A stretch of DNA of 64,000 nucleotides, taken from Streptosporangium amethystogenes (GTDB lineage Bacteria; Actinomycetota; Actinomycetes; Streptosporangiales; Streptosporangiaceae). The position numbers and the translations under genes were made by a program. The notes beneath the pieces are model-generated. The model was not told the DNA's origin. It did no database searches and saw only the letters and a program-made list of their open reading frames with translations. Below, one piece after another: positions 7,350 through 15,457 of the stretch (positions within the stretch are counted from its first letter, which is position 1; every line of letters starts with the position of its first letter). The stretch is from NCBI RefSeq assembly GCF_000721075.1, contig NZ_JOEQ01000028.1:30015-94014 (forward strand), given 5' to 3'.

Positions 7350-8768
7350 TCACTTGTTCAGCAAGGTCAGGGCCTTGGCCAGCGCGGGGTCGCGCCCGGC
7401 GGCCGCGTCCTTCGGGGTCAGGGGCACGTGGTGGTCGGGCGGCACGCCGATCCGGTCGTTCACCTCGCGCTTGGGCCCGAGGTGGTGCTTGGCAGGGAAG
7501 CTCAGGCTGGTGTTGTTGCCGAGCAGGTACGGCTGCGCCGGGCCGGAGATGACGCCTGCGGTTCTGGTGCCGACCAGCTGGCCGAGGCGCAGGTCCTTGA
7601 TCGCGGAACTGAAGTGCTCGCACGCCGAGGCGCAGCTGCGGTCGGTGAGCACGATCAGCGGCAGGTTGAGCAGCTCGACGGTGTCGTCGGTCCGCGACGT
7701 TTCGCACGTGCCGTCCACGGTGCACTGGTAGGCGGTGACTTTGCCGTGGCCGAACGCGCTTACCAGCCGGGTCGCCTCTATGGGGCTGCCGCCGCCGTTG
7801 CCGCGTAGGTCCAGCACGAGGCCGGACAGGGTCCGGCTGGTGAGCAGTCTGGAGATCGCCTTGAAGACCCTGTTCGCGGAGTCGGGAGCGAACCCGCGCA
7901 GCCGTACATAGGCGATGTCGTCGTCCAGCAGCTTCGAGGTCACCACTTGAAGGGCGGCCAGATCCCGCTGGTAGAGGCCGGGCTTGAGTGTGACCGTCCA
8001 GTGGCGGCCGGTGCTCTGCCGCAGGAGCCGTAACCGGACCGGGCGCGCCTCCGGGTACCCCGGGTAGAGGGCGGCGATCGCGGGGGTGGCCTTCCCGTCG
8101 ATGAAGGGTGCCGATCTGTTGACCGATTCGATGATGTCGCCCGGGCGTAGCCCGGCCGCTTGCGCCGCGCCGCCCTGCACGGTGGTGACGAACAGCGGGC
8201 CGACGGCGGTGCCGGGGTTGGCGTCCACCTGTGGGCCGTTGACGTTCGCCAGGAAACCGAGGCCGTAGCCGTCGCCGTCGTAGTGGTCGGGCGGCCGTCT
8301 GACGTCGTGCGCCCAGCGGGCGTGGTTGTCGCCGAGGCTGGCCACGATGGCCTCGAGGGTGACGACGGCCAGTTTGTCGCGAAGGTCGGGGACCTGGTCG
8401 GTGGTCTTTCGGTAGGCGGCCTCGAAGGCGGTCCAGTCGGTCTTGTGGTCACCGGTCAGCGCCGGCATGCCCGCTTCGGGTACGTCGTGACCGTTGCGGT
8501 TGAGCTCTTGGGTCAGGGCGGCGAATCCGGCGCTCAGCAGCGAGCGGGCGTCCAGCGTGGTGCCGCTGTAGTAGTTGCCGAGGAGGCAGAAGTAGGCCTG
8601 CTCGATGATGTCGATCGTGGTGGCCGTCTCCGCCCCGGGAGTTTCCCGGGGCGCTGCGCAGACCGTACTGGCTGCCGTGCTCGCCTGGCTGCGCGGCGGT
8701 GTCGGTGCTGTGCAGGCCGCCGCCGCCGCGAGGGCGAGCCCGGCGGCTGCGATCCTGATGATGGTCAT
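7350..8768 (-). CDS. S41-family (tail-specific-like) peptidase lipoprotein
   Basis: About 472 residues. The ATG at 8766-8768 overlaps the permease stop (ATGA) and starts a lipoprotein signal (IIRIAAAGLALAAAAAC), which fixes the start. A helical N-terminal region is followed by a PDZ-like segment (GGAAQAAGLRPGDIIESVN). The peptidase core has YVRLRGF, VLDLRGNGGGS and CASACEHFSSAIKD, whose Ser is the likely nucleophile. It is presumably a serine protease on the outer membrane face. Its position between an ABC exporter-like pair and a secreted lipase suggests a shared envelope task. Confidence 0.87.
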   Translation of the reverse strand: MTIIRIAAAGLALAAAAACTAPTPPRSQASTAASTVCAAPRETPGAETATTIDIIEQAYFCLLGNYYSGTTLDARSLLSAGFAALTQELNRNGHDVPEAGMPALTGDHKTDWTAFEAAYRKTTDQVPDLRDKLAVVTLEAIVASLGDNHARWAHDVRRPPDHYDGDGYGLGFLANVNGPQVDANPGTAVGPLFVTTVQGGAAQAAGLRPGDIIESVNRSAPFIDGKATPAIAALYPGYPEARPVRLRLLRQSTGRHWTVTLKPGLYQRDLAALQVVTSKLLDDDIAYVRLRGFAPDSANRVFKAISRLLTSRTLSGLVLDLRGNGGGSPIEATRLVSAFGHGKVTAYQCTVDGTCETSRTDDTVELLNLPLIVLTDRSCASACEHFSSAIKDLRLGQLVGTRTAGVISGPAQPYLLGNNTSLSFPAKHHLGPKREVNDRIGVPPDHHVPLTPKDAAAGRDPALAKALTLLNK

Positions 8769-9802
8769 GACAGGCGCCTGCGGATCCACCAGAAGCAGAA
8801 CCACGACAGGCCGAGGGTGAGCAGGGTGTAGATCCCGGTCTCGATCCACTGGAAGGGCCAGAAGCGTTCCAGGGGCTGGTAGGTCGCCTGCTGCCGATAG
8901 CCGAGCCGGTTGATCTCGACAATGCAGCTGTCCCCGCCGCCCGCCGACGGTGCGCAGGGGCCCGACGTGGTGGAGATCTGGGCGGCACCTTCGCTGCCGA
9001 GCGTACGTCCGGACGGATCGATCAGGTTGGCGGACAGGACCCAGGCGCCCGCGTGACCGGGAACGGCCGACCTCAGTTGAATATCCACATATCCGCCTCG
9101 GTCCCGGTTTACACCGATGCCGTTCACGTTCGTCTTGCCGAGCTCGAAGGTCGAGGTGATCGGAGGCACCAGGTGGGGCCGGACCAGCAGCGGCATGGCG
9201 AGCTGGATAGCGGCGAAGACGGCCAGGGTGAGGGCCATGGCGGGCAGCGTGCGGCGCACCAGCATGCCCACGGTCACGCCGAGGACGAAGGTGAAGGCCG
9301 CATATCCCATCGGGGCGATGCCGCGCGCGCCGAACACCAGGGGAGCCATCAGGGCCAAATTCTCAGCGGCTGATTTGTCCAGAGGATCGGACCACCAGGT
9401 CACCATGAGGCCGCACAGGCCGGCGACGGCCACGGCGGTCAAACCCATGAGCCCGAGCTTGACCGCCAGCCAGCGGCCGCGGGTGATGCTCTGGTTCCAC
9501 ACCATCAGGTGCGTGCCCGCCTCCAGCTCGCGGGTGATCAACGGTGCCCCCCAGAAGAGCCCGGCGAGGACGGGCAGGAGCAACACGACGAGAGTCAGGG
9601 CCATGAACGAGGTCTCGTGCCCGCCGAAGAAGTGGTCGTAGAAGCGGTCGCAGGTGTTGTCCTGGGTGCAGGCTGCGATCCCGGCGGAGTAGTCGGAGGC
9701 CAAGCCGGGGCCGGTCAGGGCCAGGACGACGGCGAGGGTGACGAGCAGGGCGGCCATCGTCGCGGCCGAGCCGCGGAACTGGCGCCAGGTCAGCCAGATC
9801 AT
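8765..9802 (-). CDS. ABC-2-type transporter permease
   Basis: About 345 residues. It starts MIWLTWRQFRGSAA at the ATG 9800-9802, which overlaps the ATPase stop by 4 bases. Six or so hydrophobic segments are visible, with a large extracytoplasmic loop between the last two (SAVPGHAGAWVLSANLIDPS and a Cys pair CAPSAGGGDSC). It is typical of actinobacterial ABC-2 permeases encoded with a YtrA-type regulator and one ATPase. It likely works with the adjacent ATPase in export or envelope-stress signalling. The upstream in-frame extension to 10621 is a shadow of the ATPase gene. Confidence 0.88.
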   Translation of the reverse strand: MIWLTWRQFRGSAATMAALLVTLAVVLALTGPGLASDYSAGIAACTQDNTCDRFYDHFFGGHETSFMALTLVVLLLPVLAGLFWGAPLITRELEAGTHLMVWNQSITRGRWLAVKLGLMGLTAVAVAGLCGLMVTWWSDPLDKSAAENLALMAPLVFGARGIAPMGYAAFTFVLGVTVGMLVRRTLPAMALTLAVFAAIQLAMPLLVRPHLVPPITSTFELGKTNVNGIGVNRDRGGYVDIQLRSAVPGHAGAWVLSANLIDPSGRTLGSEGAAQISTTSGPCAPSAGGGDSCIVEINRLGYRQQATYQPLERFWPFQWIETGIYTLLTLGLSWFCFWWIRRRLS

Positions 9803-10686
9803 CGCTGCACCTCCAGGGCGACTCGCTGGTCCGTGGTGCGCCTGTCCATGTAGGCCAGGACGAGGTCTTCCAGACCGAGTTGGGTGACCGTCCAGGCGGG
9901 GTCGTGGATCGGGGCGTCGGTGCGGATCACGTACGTGCTCTGCCGGTCGGTGTGGCGCGCGCAGACCACGTGCTGGTCGGCGGGGAGCCGGTCGGGATCG
10001 CGGCGCGGGCCGGTGAGCCGGTGATGGGTGGCCAGCAGTTGGTCGGCTTCCCCGGTCACCTGGACGCGAGAGTCGACGAGCACGATCAGGAAGTCGCACA
10101 CTCGTTCCAGGTCGGAGACCAGGTGGGAGGAGAGCAGCACGCTGAACTCGTGCTCGACCGTGGCCTCCATCAGCCCCTGCAGGAACTCGCGGCGGGCCAG
10201 CGGGTCGAGCGAGGCGACCGGTTCGTCCAGGATCAGCAGTTCGGGCCGCTTGGCCAGGCCGAGGGTGAGGGCGAGCTGAGCACGCTGGCCGCCCGACAGC
10301 TTGCCTGCCCGCTGGGCGGGGTCGAGACCGAGTCGTGCGAGGCGGTCCCGCGCCATGGTGGCGTCCCAGCGGGGGTTGAGCCGCGATCCCAGCCGCAGGT
10401 GATCGGCGACGCTCAGCCCGGTGTAGACGGGGGTGTCCTGGGCGACGAACCCGACCCTGGCCAACTGCGCCGGGCCGCTGGCGGGACGGCCGCCCAGCAC
10501 GGTGATGCCGCCCGCCGTTGGCTCCAGCTGGCCGCTGGCCAGCTTCAGCAGCGTCGTCTTGCCGGCTCCGTTGGGACCCACCAACCCCACGACGTGGCCC
10601 GCTGGGATGTCGAGGGTGCACTCACGCAGCGCCCAGCGCTTGCCGTATTTCCTGCCCAGTCCCTGGGCCTGTAGGACAGTGTTCAC
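9799..10686 (-). CDS. ABC transporter ATP-binding protein
   Basis: 295 residues. Walker A GPNGAGKTT (about residue 37), Q-loop FVAQDTPVYTG, signature LSGGQRAQL and Walker B LLILDEPVASLD are all intact, followed by an H-loop (LLSSHLVSDLERV). The C-terminal ~70 residues form an extension common in CcmA-like ATPases of ABC-2 exporters. The start overlaps the GntR stop (ATGA) and its own stop overlaps the permease start, so translation is coupled across the operon. Confidence 0.92.
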   Translation of the reverse strand: MNTVLQAQGLGRKYGKRWALRECTLDIPAGHVVGLVGPNGAGKTTLLKLASGQLEPTAGGITVLGGRPASGPAQLARVGFVAQDTPVYTGLSVADHLRLGSRLNPRWDATMARDRLARLGLDPAQRAGKLSGGQRAQLALTLGLAKRPELLILDEPVASLDPLARREFLQGLMEATVEHEFSVLLSSHLVSDLERVCDFLIVLVDSRVQVTGEADQLLATHHRLTGPRRDPDRLPADQHVVCARHTDRQSTYVIRTDAPIHDPAWTVTQLGLEDLVLAYMDRRTTDQRVALEVQR

Positions 10687-11087
10687 GCTGTGTCCTCCTG
10701 AGCGGTGGTCCGAAAGGTGGTCATGAAGAGGGCCTCAATGCTTTCGTCGTCGAGGCCGGCTCGGCGGGCGTTGGCCAGCCAGCGTCGCAGTTCCAGCCGC
10801 AGCGGGCCGTGTGCGGCCAGCGAGGCGTTGGTGAGCGTCGCCGTCACGAACGTCCCCACCCCGGGCCGGGCGGCGACCAGTCCTTCGTGCTCGAGTTCCC
10901 GGTAGGCCTTCAGGACGGTGTTGGCGTTGATCGCCAAGTGCGCCACGACCTCCTTGACGGTCGGCATCTGGTCGCCCTCGCGCAGCACGCCGAGCCGCAG
11001 CGCATGCCGTACTTGCTGGACCAGCTGCAGGTACGGCGAAACACCCGATCTGCCGTCCAGGTGGAGCTCGATCACCAGCTCCTCCAT
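10683..11087 (-). CDS. GntR-family regulator, YtrA type
   Basis: 134 residues. The winged helix (SPYLQLVQQVRHALRLG, LRRGDQMP-like turn, HLAINANTVLKAYRELEHEG) is followed by a short all-helical tail, as in the YtrA subfamily. YtrA proteins repress their own ABC-transporter operon and respond to envelope or antibiotic stress. This is the first gene of the five-gene operon. A short palindrome lies immediately upstream of the start. Ribosome-site sequence is weak (GCAGG). Confidence 0.9.
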   Translation of the reverse strand: MEELVIELHLDGRSGVSPYLQLVQQVRHALRLGVLREGDQMPTVKEVVAHLAINANTVLKAYRELEHEGLVAARPGVGTFVTATLTNASLAAHGPLRLELRRWLANARRAGLDDESIEALFMTTFRTTAQEDTA

Positions 11088-11091
11088 TTAT

Positions 11092-11103
11092 CTAGCCTGC
11101 TAG
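11092..11103. promoter_or_regulatory. Candidate YtrA-type operator, CTAGC-CT-GCTAG
   Basis: A perfect 5-bp inverted repeat with a 2-base spacer sits 5-16 bases upstream of the GntR start. It is placed to overlap the promoter of the operon. Short palindromes at this position are usual for YtrA autoregulation; binding is inferred. Confidence 0.45.
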
Positions 11104-11119
11104 TACTTTAGAGTCACGG

Positions 11120-11374
11120 ATGTTAAAGGATCATAAGGATCGCTGTACAGGCCTCGCCCGGGGGCGCCCGAAGCACCTCGTCGCTCCCCGGAACATCCCG
11201 CGCGAGGCGCTGGCTGGCCGCGACGCCGACGCCGTGGTCGGCTACGACTTCGCCGACCACGGCGGCTGGCACGCCGACGTCGACGCGCTGCGCAAGGAGC
11301 AGCCGGGCCTGATGGACTTTGCCACCTGGCTTGACCGCGATGGCGCCGCCGCCTTCATGACGGCCCGCGCCTGA
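11120..11374 (+). pseudogene. C-terminal fragment, NmrA/NAD(P)-binding-family-like
   Basis: 84 codons. The coding-like part runs from REALAGRDADAVVGYDF to LRKEQPGLMDFATWLDRDG. The ending with PGL(M)xFxxWL resembles the C-termini of NmrA-like NAD(P)-binding proteins. No Rossmann domain is present upstream, and the first ~25 codons overlap the GntR promoter. Probably a leftover gene end; family assignment is tentative. Confidence 0.4.
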
Positions 11375-11463
11375 CGGCCGCAGGCCGCACAACCATGCGG
11401 AACCTGGCGTCGCCCCAGCCCTCCGCGTCGCTGATCGTGTCCAGCTGGAGCGGGTGACTGAGA

Positions 11464-12024
11464 TCAGATTTTGAACTTGGCCAGGGGAGCCGTGCAGAGG
11501 GTCTGCTCAGCGCCGAACTCCTCGAACGTGCCGATGGGGCAAAAGCCAAGGCGGGCGGCGAGTTTCAAAGATCGCTTGTTCGCGGTCTGGGTCACGAGCA
11601 GGACCGGCTGGTCGGGGAGTTCGTCAGCCGCCGCGCGCAACGTGGCCGTTGCGGCCTCCAATGCGAACCCCGCGCCCCATGCACTGCGCCGCAGTACATA
11701 GCCCAGTTCCAGTTCCTCGCCATCCTCGGTGACATACCCGGGGCCATCGGTCGATCGGCGGGTGAGCATCAATGTCCCGACAAGCCGGTTCGTCGTGTTG
11801 TCCGCGATGACATAGTTTCCGGGCCTGGATGTCGCGCTGGCGATCGCCGCATCGAAGCGCTGTTCGACGTCACTCCGAGGCTGGGGACCGCCGAGGTACG
11901 CCTGAACCTCGGGATCGGTATAGAGCTCGATGAATCCTTCACGGTCGGCGTCATGCAACGCTCTGCGAAGCAGGAGCCGTTCCGAAGGGACCTCCGTGGC
12001 GGATAGCGTGCGCAATTGGCTCAT
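11464..12024 (-). CDS. GNAT N-acetyltransferase, RimJ/RimL type
   Basis: 186 residues. Begins with the usual TEVPSERLLLRRALHDADRE of RimJ/RimL-like acetyltransferases. Central strands VGTLMLTRRS and ELGYVLRRSAWGAGFALEA (acetyl-CoA-binding R/Q-x-x-G/A region) and the late ANKRSLKLAARLGF are all present. It is expected to transfer acetyl from acetyl-CoA to an N-terminal amine or small molecule in the cytoplasm. Monocistronic. Confidence 0.88.
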   Translation of the reverse strand: MSQLRTLSATEVPSERLLLRRALHDADREGFIELYTDPEVQAYLGGPQPRSDVEQRFDAAIASATSRPGNYVIADNTTNRLVGTLMLTRRSTDGPGYVTEDGEELELGYVLRRSAWGAGFALEAATATLRAAADELPDQPVLLVTQTANKRSLKLAARLGFCPIGTFEEFGAEQTLCTAPLAKFKI

Positions 12025-12107
12025 AGGCCCGTGATCATAGAACGCGGGACTCGTTCTGGGCTCATGACGCCCCTTCCCCTTTCCAGGGGTTCAGACGGAT
12101 AGGCGGC

Positions 12108-12521
12108 TCAGCTGCGTGCCGCGGCCTCGATCGCCTGCTTCATCTCCCATGCGCCGTGTTCGATGCGAATGCGGATCTCGGTGGCCTGCGTGTGTGGCAG
12201 CACGTTGGTGGTCCAGATCAGTCGGCCCGCTTCGTCGCCCTCCGGGCGAACTTCAAATGAGGCGTGGTGGTGCTCAAGAGGAGGTCTCGCGCCTTCAACA
12301 ACGGAATAGGCCAAGCAGCGGGATTCGTCATCGATCGCGACAATCAGCTCGCGGATGACGTGCCCGTCGGGAAAGGTCAGGAACCGCTGGTCGCCTTCCA
12401 GCCGGGTGTCCATGACACGGCCCGGCAGCAGACGCTCGTGCACGGCTCCGACGTCGCGCAGCACATCCCAGATGTGCGCAGGAGACGCATCGATGACGAT
12501 CTCGTGGCGGATGGAGGCCAT
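12108..12521 (-). CDS. SRPBCC (START/Bet v1-like) family protein
   Basis: 137 residues from the ATG at 12519-12521, which has GAGGAG about 13 bases upstream. Sequence RHEIVIDASPAHIWDVLRDV is the first strand and helix of the SRPBCC fold; IRELIVAIDDESRCLAYSVV and the long C-terminal helix follow. Such proteins bind hydrophobic ligands or act as polyketide cyclases or dehydratases. No catalytic role can be assigned. The 280 bases upstream hold no supported gene. Confidence 0.82.
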   Translation of the reverse strand: MASIRHEIVIDASPAHIWDVLRDVGAVHERLLPGRVMDTRLEGDQRFLTFPDGHVIRELIVAIDDESRCLAYSVVEGARPPLEHHHASFEVRPEGDEAGRLIWTTNVLPHTQATEIRIRIEHGAWEMKQAIEAAARS

Positions 12522-12802
12522 AGGTAGAGAACTCCTCTCGAGATGGGGTAGTTCCTCGCCGGCAGGCAGGGAACGCGACCCGTGGCCGGCATCTTCTTCG
12601 GGTGCCCTGGGGCACCACACCTGGCACAGGCTAAAACAGCGGTATCGGTCCTGTGACGGCTATGAACCTGTGCTCGCGTTCGGCTCTGTCCGGCCTGGGC
12701 ACACCGACACCGACCACCCGCGATGCTGCGGTGACGGGTGTACCGACGCCAAACTCGCCGATGTCTTTCACGCCTTTGACACGTGTCATGGGGCGCGTTG
12801 TT

Positions 12803-13186
12803 TCATAGCTCGATGTGGGCCTTCATCGGCTGCCAAGGCGGCGAGGCGTCGAACAACAGCATGATCGACACGATCTTGTCGCCGTCCAGCCGGAATTGCT
12901 CGGCCGTGTGCTGAGTGCCGGCCGGCGTCGCGGTGTGCACGTCGTACACGAGCGTGGCCTCCGCTTCGCCGTACAGCTCACTGATCAGCTCGACGCCGGT
13001 CACGATCGACACGAACCCCGGCAAGGTCGCCAGATGGCCCGTCCGATCGTCGGAGGTGACGAACGGGCTCTGGAAGCGGAACGGCTCTCCCAGGTGCGCC
13101 GCCGCCGGGGACACCTCGCCGCGGAAACGGGCCTCGTGATAGCCGCGCACGGTGCGACGGGTCTGTTCCTCAGCTGTCGTGGTCAT
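12803..13186 (-). CDS. SnoaL/NTF2-like protein co-transcribed with a MarR regulator
   Basis: 127 residues from an ATG at 13184-13186 that overlaps the MarR stop (ATGA). The NTF2-like cone fold is suggested by YHEARFRGEVSPAAAHL, FVTSDDRTGHLATLPGFVSI and LDGDKIVSIMLLFDA. SnoaL-like domains are isomerases, cyclases or ligand-binding proteins, and the active site cannot be assigned here. Tight coupling suggests it acts on or senses the same compound as the MarR protein. Confidence 0.8.
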   Translation of the reverse strand: MTTTAEEQTRRTVRGYHEARFRGEVSPAAAHLGEPFRFQSPFVTSDDRTGHLATLPGFVSIVTGVELISELYGEAEATLVYDVHTATPAGTQHTAEQFRLDGDKIVSIMLLFDASPPWQPMKAHIEL

Positions 13187-13740
13187 GACTGCTGTCCGAT
13201 CTGGCGCAGATGGTCGGCGAGACGATGCTGGTTGGCGGCCAGCCGCAGGCACAGGTCGCGCAGAACGACCAGTTCTTCAGGAGTGAACCCGTGGAACATC
13301 GCCCGCATGGCAAGCTGCGACGGCCTGCGGAACGCCTCCATCCACGCCCGCCCGGCAGGTGTGATCTCGGCCAGAACCGAACGCCGATCCTTTGGGTCGG
13401 GGGCCCGGCGGACCAGCCCGTCGCGCTCCAGCGTGTCGACCAAGCCGGTGGCGTTGCGGGAGCTGACCCTGGCGGTCCGGGCCAACTCGCCGATGCTGAT
13501 GCCGTGCTCGCTGCTGTTGAGGCGGATCAGCAGGTCGAGCGCGCCCGCGCTGACCCCTCGTCCCTGAGAGCCGTGGGCGCGCATGCGCTCGACGGCATGG
13601 TTGGCGGTGCGGACGGCGGCGCCCGCCTCAAAGCTGAGCAGGTCTTCGTCGCTGTCAGTGAACTGGGTCATCGCGGCCCTGACCCGAGGATCGTAGAGGA
13701 GGCCGTCAGAGTCGCTCTCGTAGATATTTACGTCCTTCAT
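13183..13740 (-). CDS. MarR-family transcriptional regulator
   Basis: 185 residues from the ATG at 13738-13740; a TTG start five codons upstream would run into the operator and is less likely. The winged helix shows ALDLLIRLNS, ISIGELARTARVSSRNATGL, VDTLERDGLVRR and DPKDRRSVLAEITPAG. It is likely a dimeric repressor responding to a phenolic or hydrophobic ligand and controlling itself and the downstream SnoaL gene. A GAAGTAC/GTACTTC repeat abuts its start codon. Confidence 0.9.
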   Translation of the reverse strand: MKDVNIYESDSDGLLYDPRVRAAMTQFTDSDEDLLSFEAGAAVRTANHAVERMRAHGSQGRGVSAGALDLLIRLNSSEHGISIGELARTARVSSRNATGLVDTLERDGLVRRAPDPKDRRSVLAEITPAGRAWMEAFRRPSQLAMRAMFHGFTPEELVVLRDLCLRLAANQHRLADHLRQIGQQS

Positions 13741-13743
13741 TAT

Positions 13744-13768
13744 GAAGTACAACAATAGTACGTACTTC
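13744..13768. promoter_or_regulatory. MarR operator candidate
   Basis: GAAGTAC (13744-13750) and GTACTTC (13762-13768) form an inverted repeat. Inside it, AGTACGTACT (13757-13766) is a perfect 10-base palindrome. It lies 4 bases upstream of the marR start codon, a typical autoregulatory position. Confidence 0.55.
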
Positions 13769-13833
13769 CATACTTTGCCAATCCATGCCTGATGTGCACG
13801 CTCCTGTGGATCGGCAAGAACTGTCCGTCGCGC

Positions 13834-14118
13834 TTACACAGGCCGGACCGTAAGGTGGCGGCCCGCGCCGTGCGGGGGCCACCACCGTCTACGCCTCCTT
13901 CGCGGAGCATGGAACAGGGTCACTCGGGGCCTCAGCCCTAACTCGCGCAGTTGTGCGGGCCGCAACGGCCGCCAGTCACCGGTGTCGAGCTTGGCCGGCT
14001 CCGCCTCGACATCCACGTTGATGACACCGAAGAAGTTGATGTTGTCGCTGTGGCCGGGAGAGATGTGCGACAGGATCTGGTCGCTTACCTCCAGGCCTTG
14101 TAAGCGCAGCTCCAGCAC
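13834..14118 (-). pseudogene. C-terminal remnant of a Tn3-family transposase
   Basis: The first ~60 codons read LELRLQGLEVSDQILSHISP, HSDNINFFGVINVDVEAEPA and DWRPLRP. This matches the end of Tn3-type transposases (V.DE.L..LSP....HIN..G ... RPLR). The remainder is arginine-rich noise. The DDE residues and the N-terminal 900 residues are absent. Together with the resolvase stub near 1 kb it shows Tn3-family activity in this region. Confidence 0.6.
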
Positions 14119-14200
14119 CTCTCTAGAATAATATTCTGTCGCCCGGGCGACCGCGGAGCTGGTCGGCAGGGTGACGCCGCGGCCGAGGCCGCGTTTCTGA

Positions 14201-14233
14201 TTGCGTGTCGCGCATTAGGTGCGCAACACGCAA
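14201..14233. promoter_or_regulatory. Interrupted 14-bp palindrome upstream of a CIRCE element
   Basis: TTGCGTGTCGCGCA (14201-14214) and TGCGCAACACGCAA (14220-14233) are inverted repeats with one mismatch and a 5-base spacer. It lies 27 bases before the CIRCE repeat. It may be a second operator or part of the promoter. The regulator is unknown. Confidence 0.5.
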
Positions 14234-14259
14234 GTTGTGAGTAGAGTGCGATGGAGCAC

Positions 14260-14286
14260 CTGGCACTCACGCCTGAAGAGTGCCAG
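14260..14286. promoter_or_regulatory. CIRCE element (HrcA operator)
   Basis: CTGGCACTC-N9-GAGTGCCAG is a perfect 9-bp inverted repeat with a 9-base spacer. It matches the CIRCE consensus TTAGCACTC-N9-GAGTGCTAA in its GCACTC/GAGTGC core and exact spacing. HrcA binds CIRCE and represses groES/groEL in actinomycetes. No groES or groEL gene follows here; the next gene is a TIM-barrel protein at 14408. Confidence 0.8.
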
Positions 14287-14344
14287 CCACAAGGGCGTGT
14301 GCCGGGGCGGCTCGGCCACCCCCGTCGGCATGCTCGGCGGGGAC

Positions 14345-14366
14345 ATGGGCTTCTAGCCCATTTTTT
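14345..14366 (+). terminator. Intrinsic terminator between CIRCE and the next gene
   Basis: ATGGGC-TTCTA-GCCCAT followed by a run of T residues is a compact rho-independent terminator, rare in this GC-rich window. It overlaps an in-frame tail ...VGMLGGDMGF-stop (TAG at 14354-14356). It lies 79 bases after the CIRCE and 42 bases before the ATG at 14408. It could be an attenuator or the terminator of a deleted gene. Confidence 0.7.
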
Positions 14367-14407
14367 CTCGCATGTCCCACCCACACGCACACACACGGAG
14401 GCCCCTG

Positions 14408-15457
14408 ATGCGTGTCTACGGTGTCACCTACGACACCGGCTTCCTGTCTGCCGGAACCACCACCCACGAGCCCTTCGACCCGGACGCGGTGCGCCGCGAA
14501 ATGCAGATCATCCGCGATGAGCTGCACTGTGACGCGGTCCGTATCACCGGAGGAGACCCGGACCGCCTTGAGACCGCCGCACGCCACGCCGCCCGCGCGG
14601 GCCTGGAGGTCTGGTATTCGCCGTTCACCAACGGCCTCACCCAAGACGAGCTGATGACGTTCATCGTCGACAGCGCCGGACGGGCTGAACGCCTACGCCA
14701 GGAAGGGACTTCCGTCGTATTCCTCACCGGCTCCGAGATCAGCCTGTTCACCAGTGGATTTCTGCCCGGTGACAGCCTGAAGGAGCGGCTTGGGTTGATG
14801 GCCGAGCCCGCACGGCTGCGCGCCGCACTCCCCGAAGTACCCGCCCGCGTCAACACCTTCCTCGCCCGAGCCGCTGCGACGGTGCGCGAACGGTTCGGCG
14901 GTCCGATCAGCTACGCCTCCCTGCCCTTCGAAGGCGTGGACTGGGCTCCGTTCGACGTGATCGCCACCGATGCCGGATACCGCGACGCGACCACCGCGCA
15001 CAGTTTCCGTGAGAGTCTGCGCGCGCAGACCGCGCAGAGCAAGCCGTTCGCCGTCACCGAGTTCGGCTGCACCACCCACCGCGGAGCCGCCGAACTGGGC
15101 GCACGCGGCGACTACATCATCGAATGGGACGAAGGCCTCTGCCCCCGCCTGACCACAATCGTCATGCGGGACGAAGAAGAGCAGGCCGAATACGTGCGCG
15201 AGCTCCTCGACATCTACGACGAGGAGGGCACGGACACGGTGTTCGTCAACACGTTCGCCCAACGCGGCCTGCCGACGTCCTCCGAGCCCGGACGGGACTT
15301 CGACACCGCCAGCTTCGGCATCGTCAAGATCCTGGAGCGCGGCCGCACAGGGACGACCTATCCGGGGCTGCCGTGGGAACCCAAAGCCGCCTTCCACACC
15401 CTGGCCGCATACGGACGCGCCAGGACGGCCGAGACCGAAAAGAGGACGATGACGTGA
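14408..15457 (+). CDS. TIM-barrel glycoside-hydrolase-like protein
   Basis: 349 residues from the ATG at 14408, with GGAGG six bases upstream. Sequence suggests a (beta/alpha)8 barrel of clan GH-A type. It begins VYGVTYDTGF, has VWYSPFTNGL, then FLTGSEISLF (candidate acid/base Glu at strand 4) and FAVTEFGC (candidate nucleophile Glu at strand 7). There is no signal peptide, so it is likely cytoplasmic. From memory, some homologues carry the label abortive phage infection protein, without proof here. The stop overlaps the aldo/keto reductase start (GTGA). A CIRCE element and terminator precede it. Confidence 0.75.
   Translation: MRVYGVTYDTGFLSAGTTTHEPFDPDAVRREMQIIRDELHCDAVRITGGDPDRLETAARHAARAGLEVWYSPFTNGLTQDELMTFIVDSAGRAERLRQEGTSVVFLTGSEISLFTSGFLPGDSLKERLGLMAEPARLRAALPEVPARVNTFLARAAATVRERFGGPISYASLPFEGVDWAPFDVIATDAGYRDATTAHSFRESLRAQTAQSKPFAVTEFGCTTHRGAAELGARGDYIIEWDEGLCPRLTTIVMRDEEEQAEYVRELLDIYDEEGTDTVFVNTFAQRGLPTSSEPGRDFDTASFGIVKILERGRTGTTYPGLPWEPKAAFHTLAAYGRARTAETEKRTMT

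Noticed and set aside
8765..10621. Single 618-residue permease
   Set aside because: The first ~270 codons are an alternative frame of the ABC ATPase; the ATGA overlap at 9799-9802 fixes the real start.
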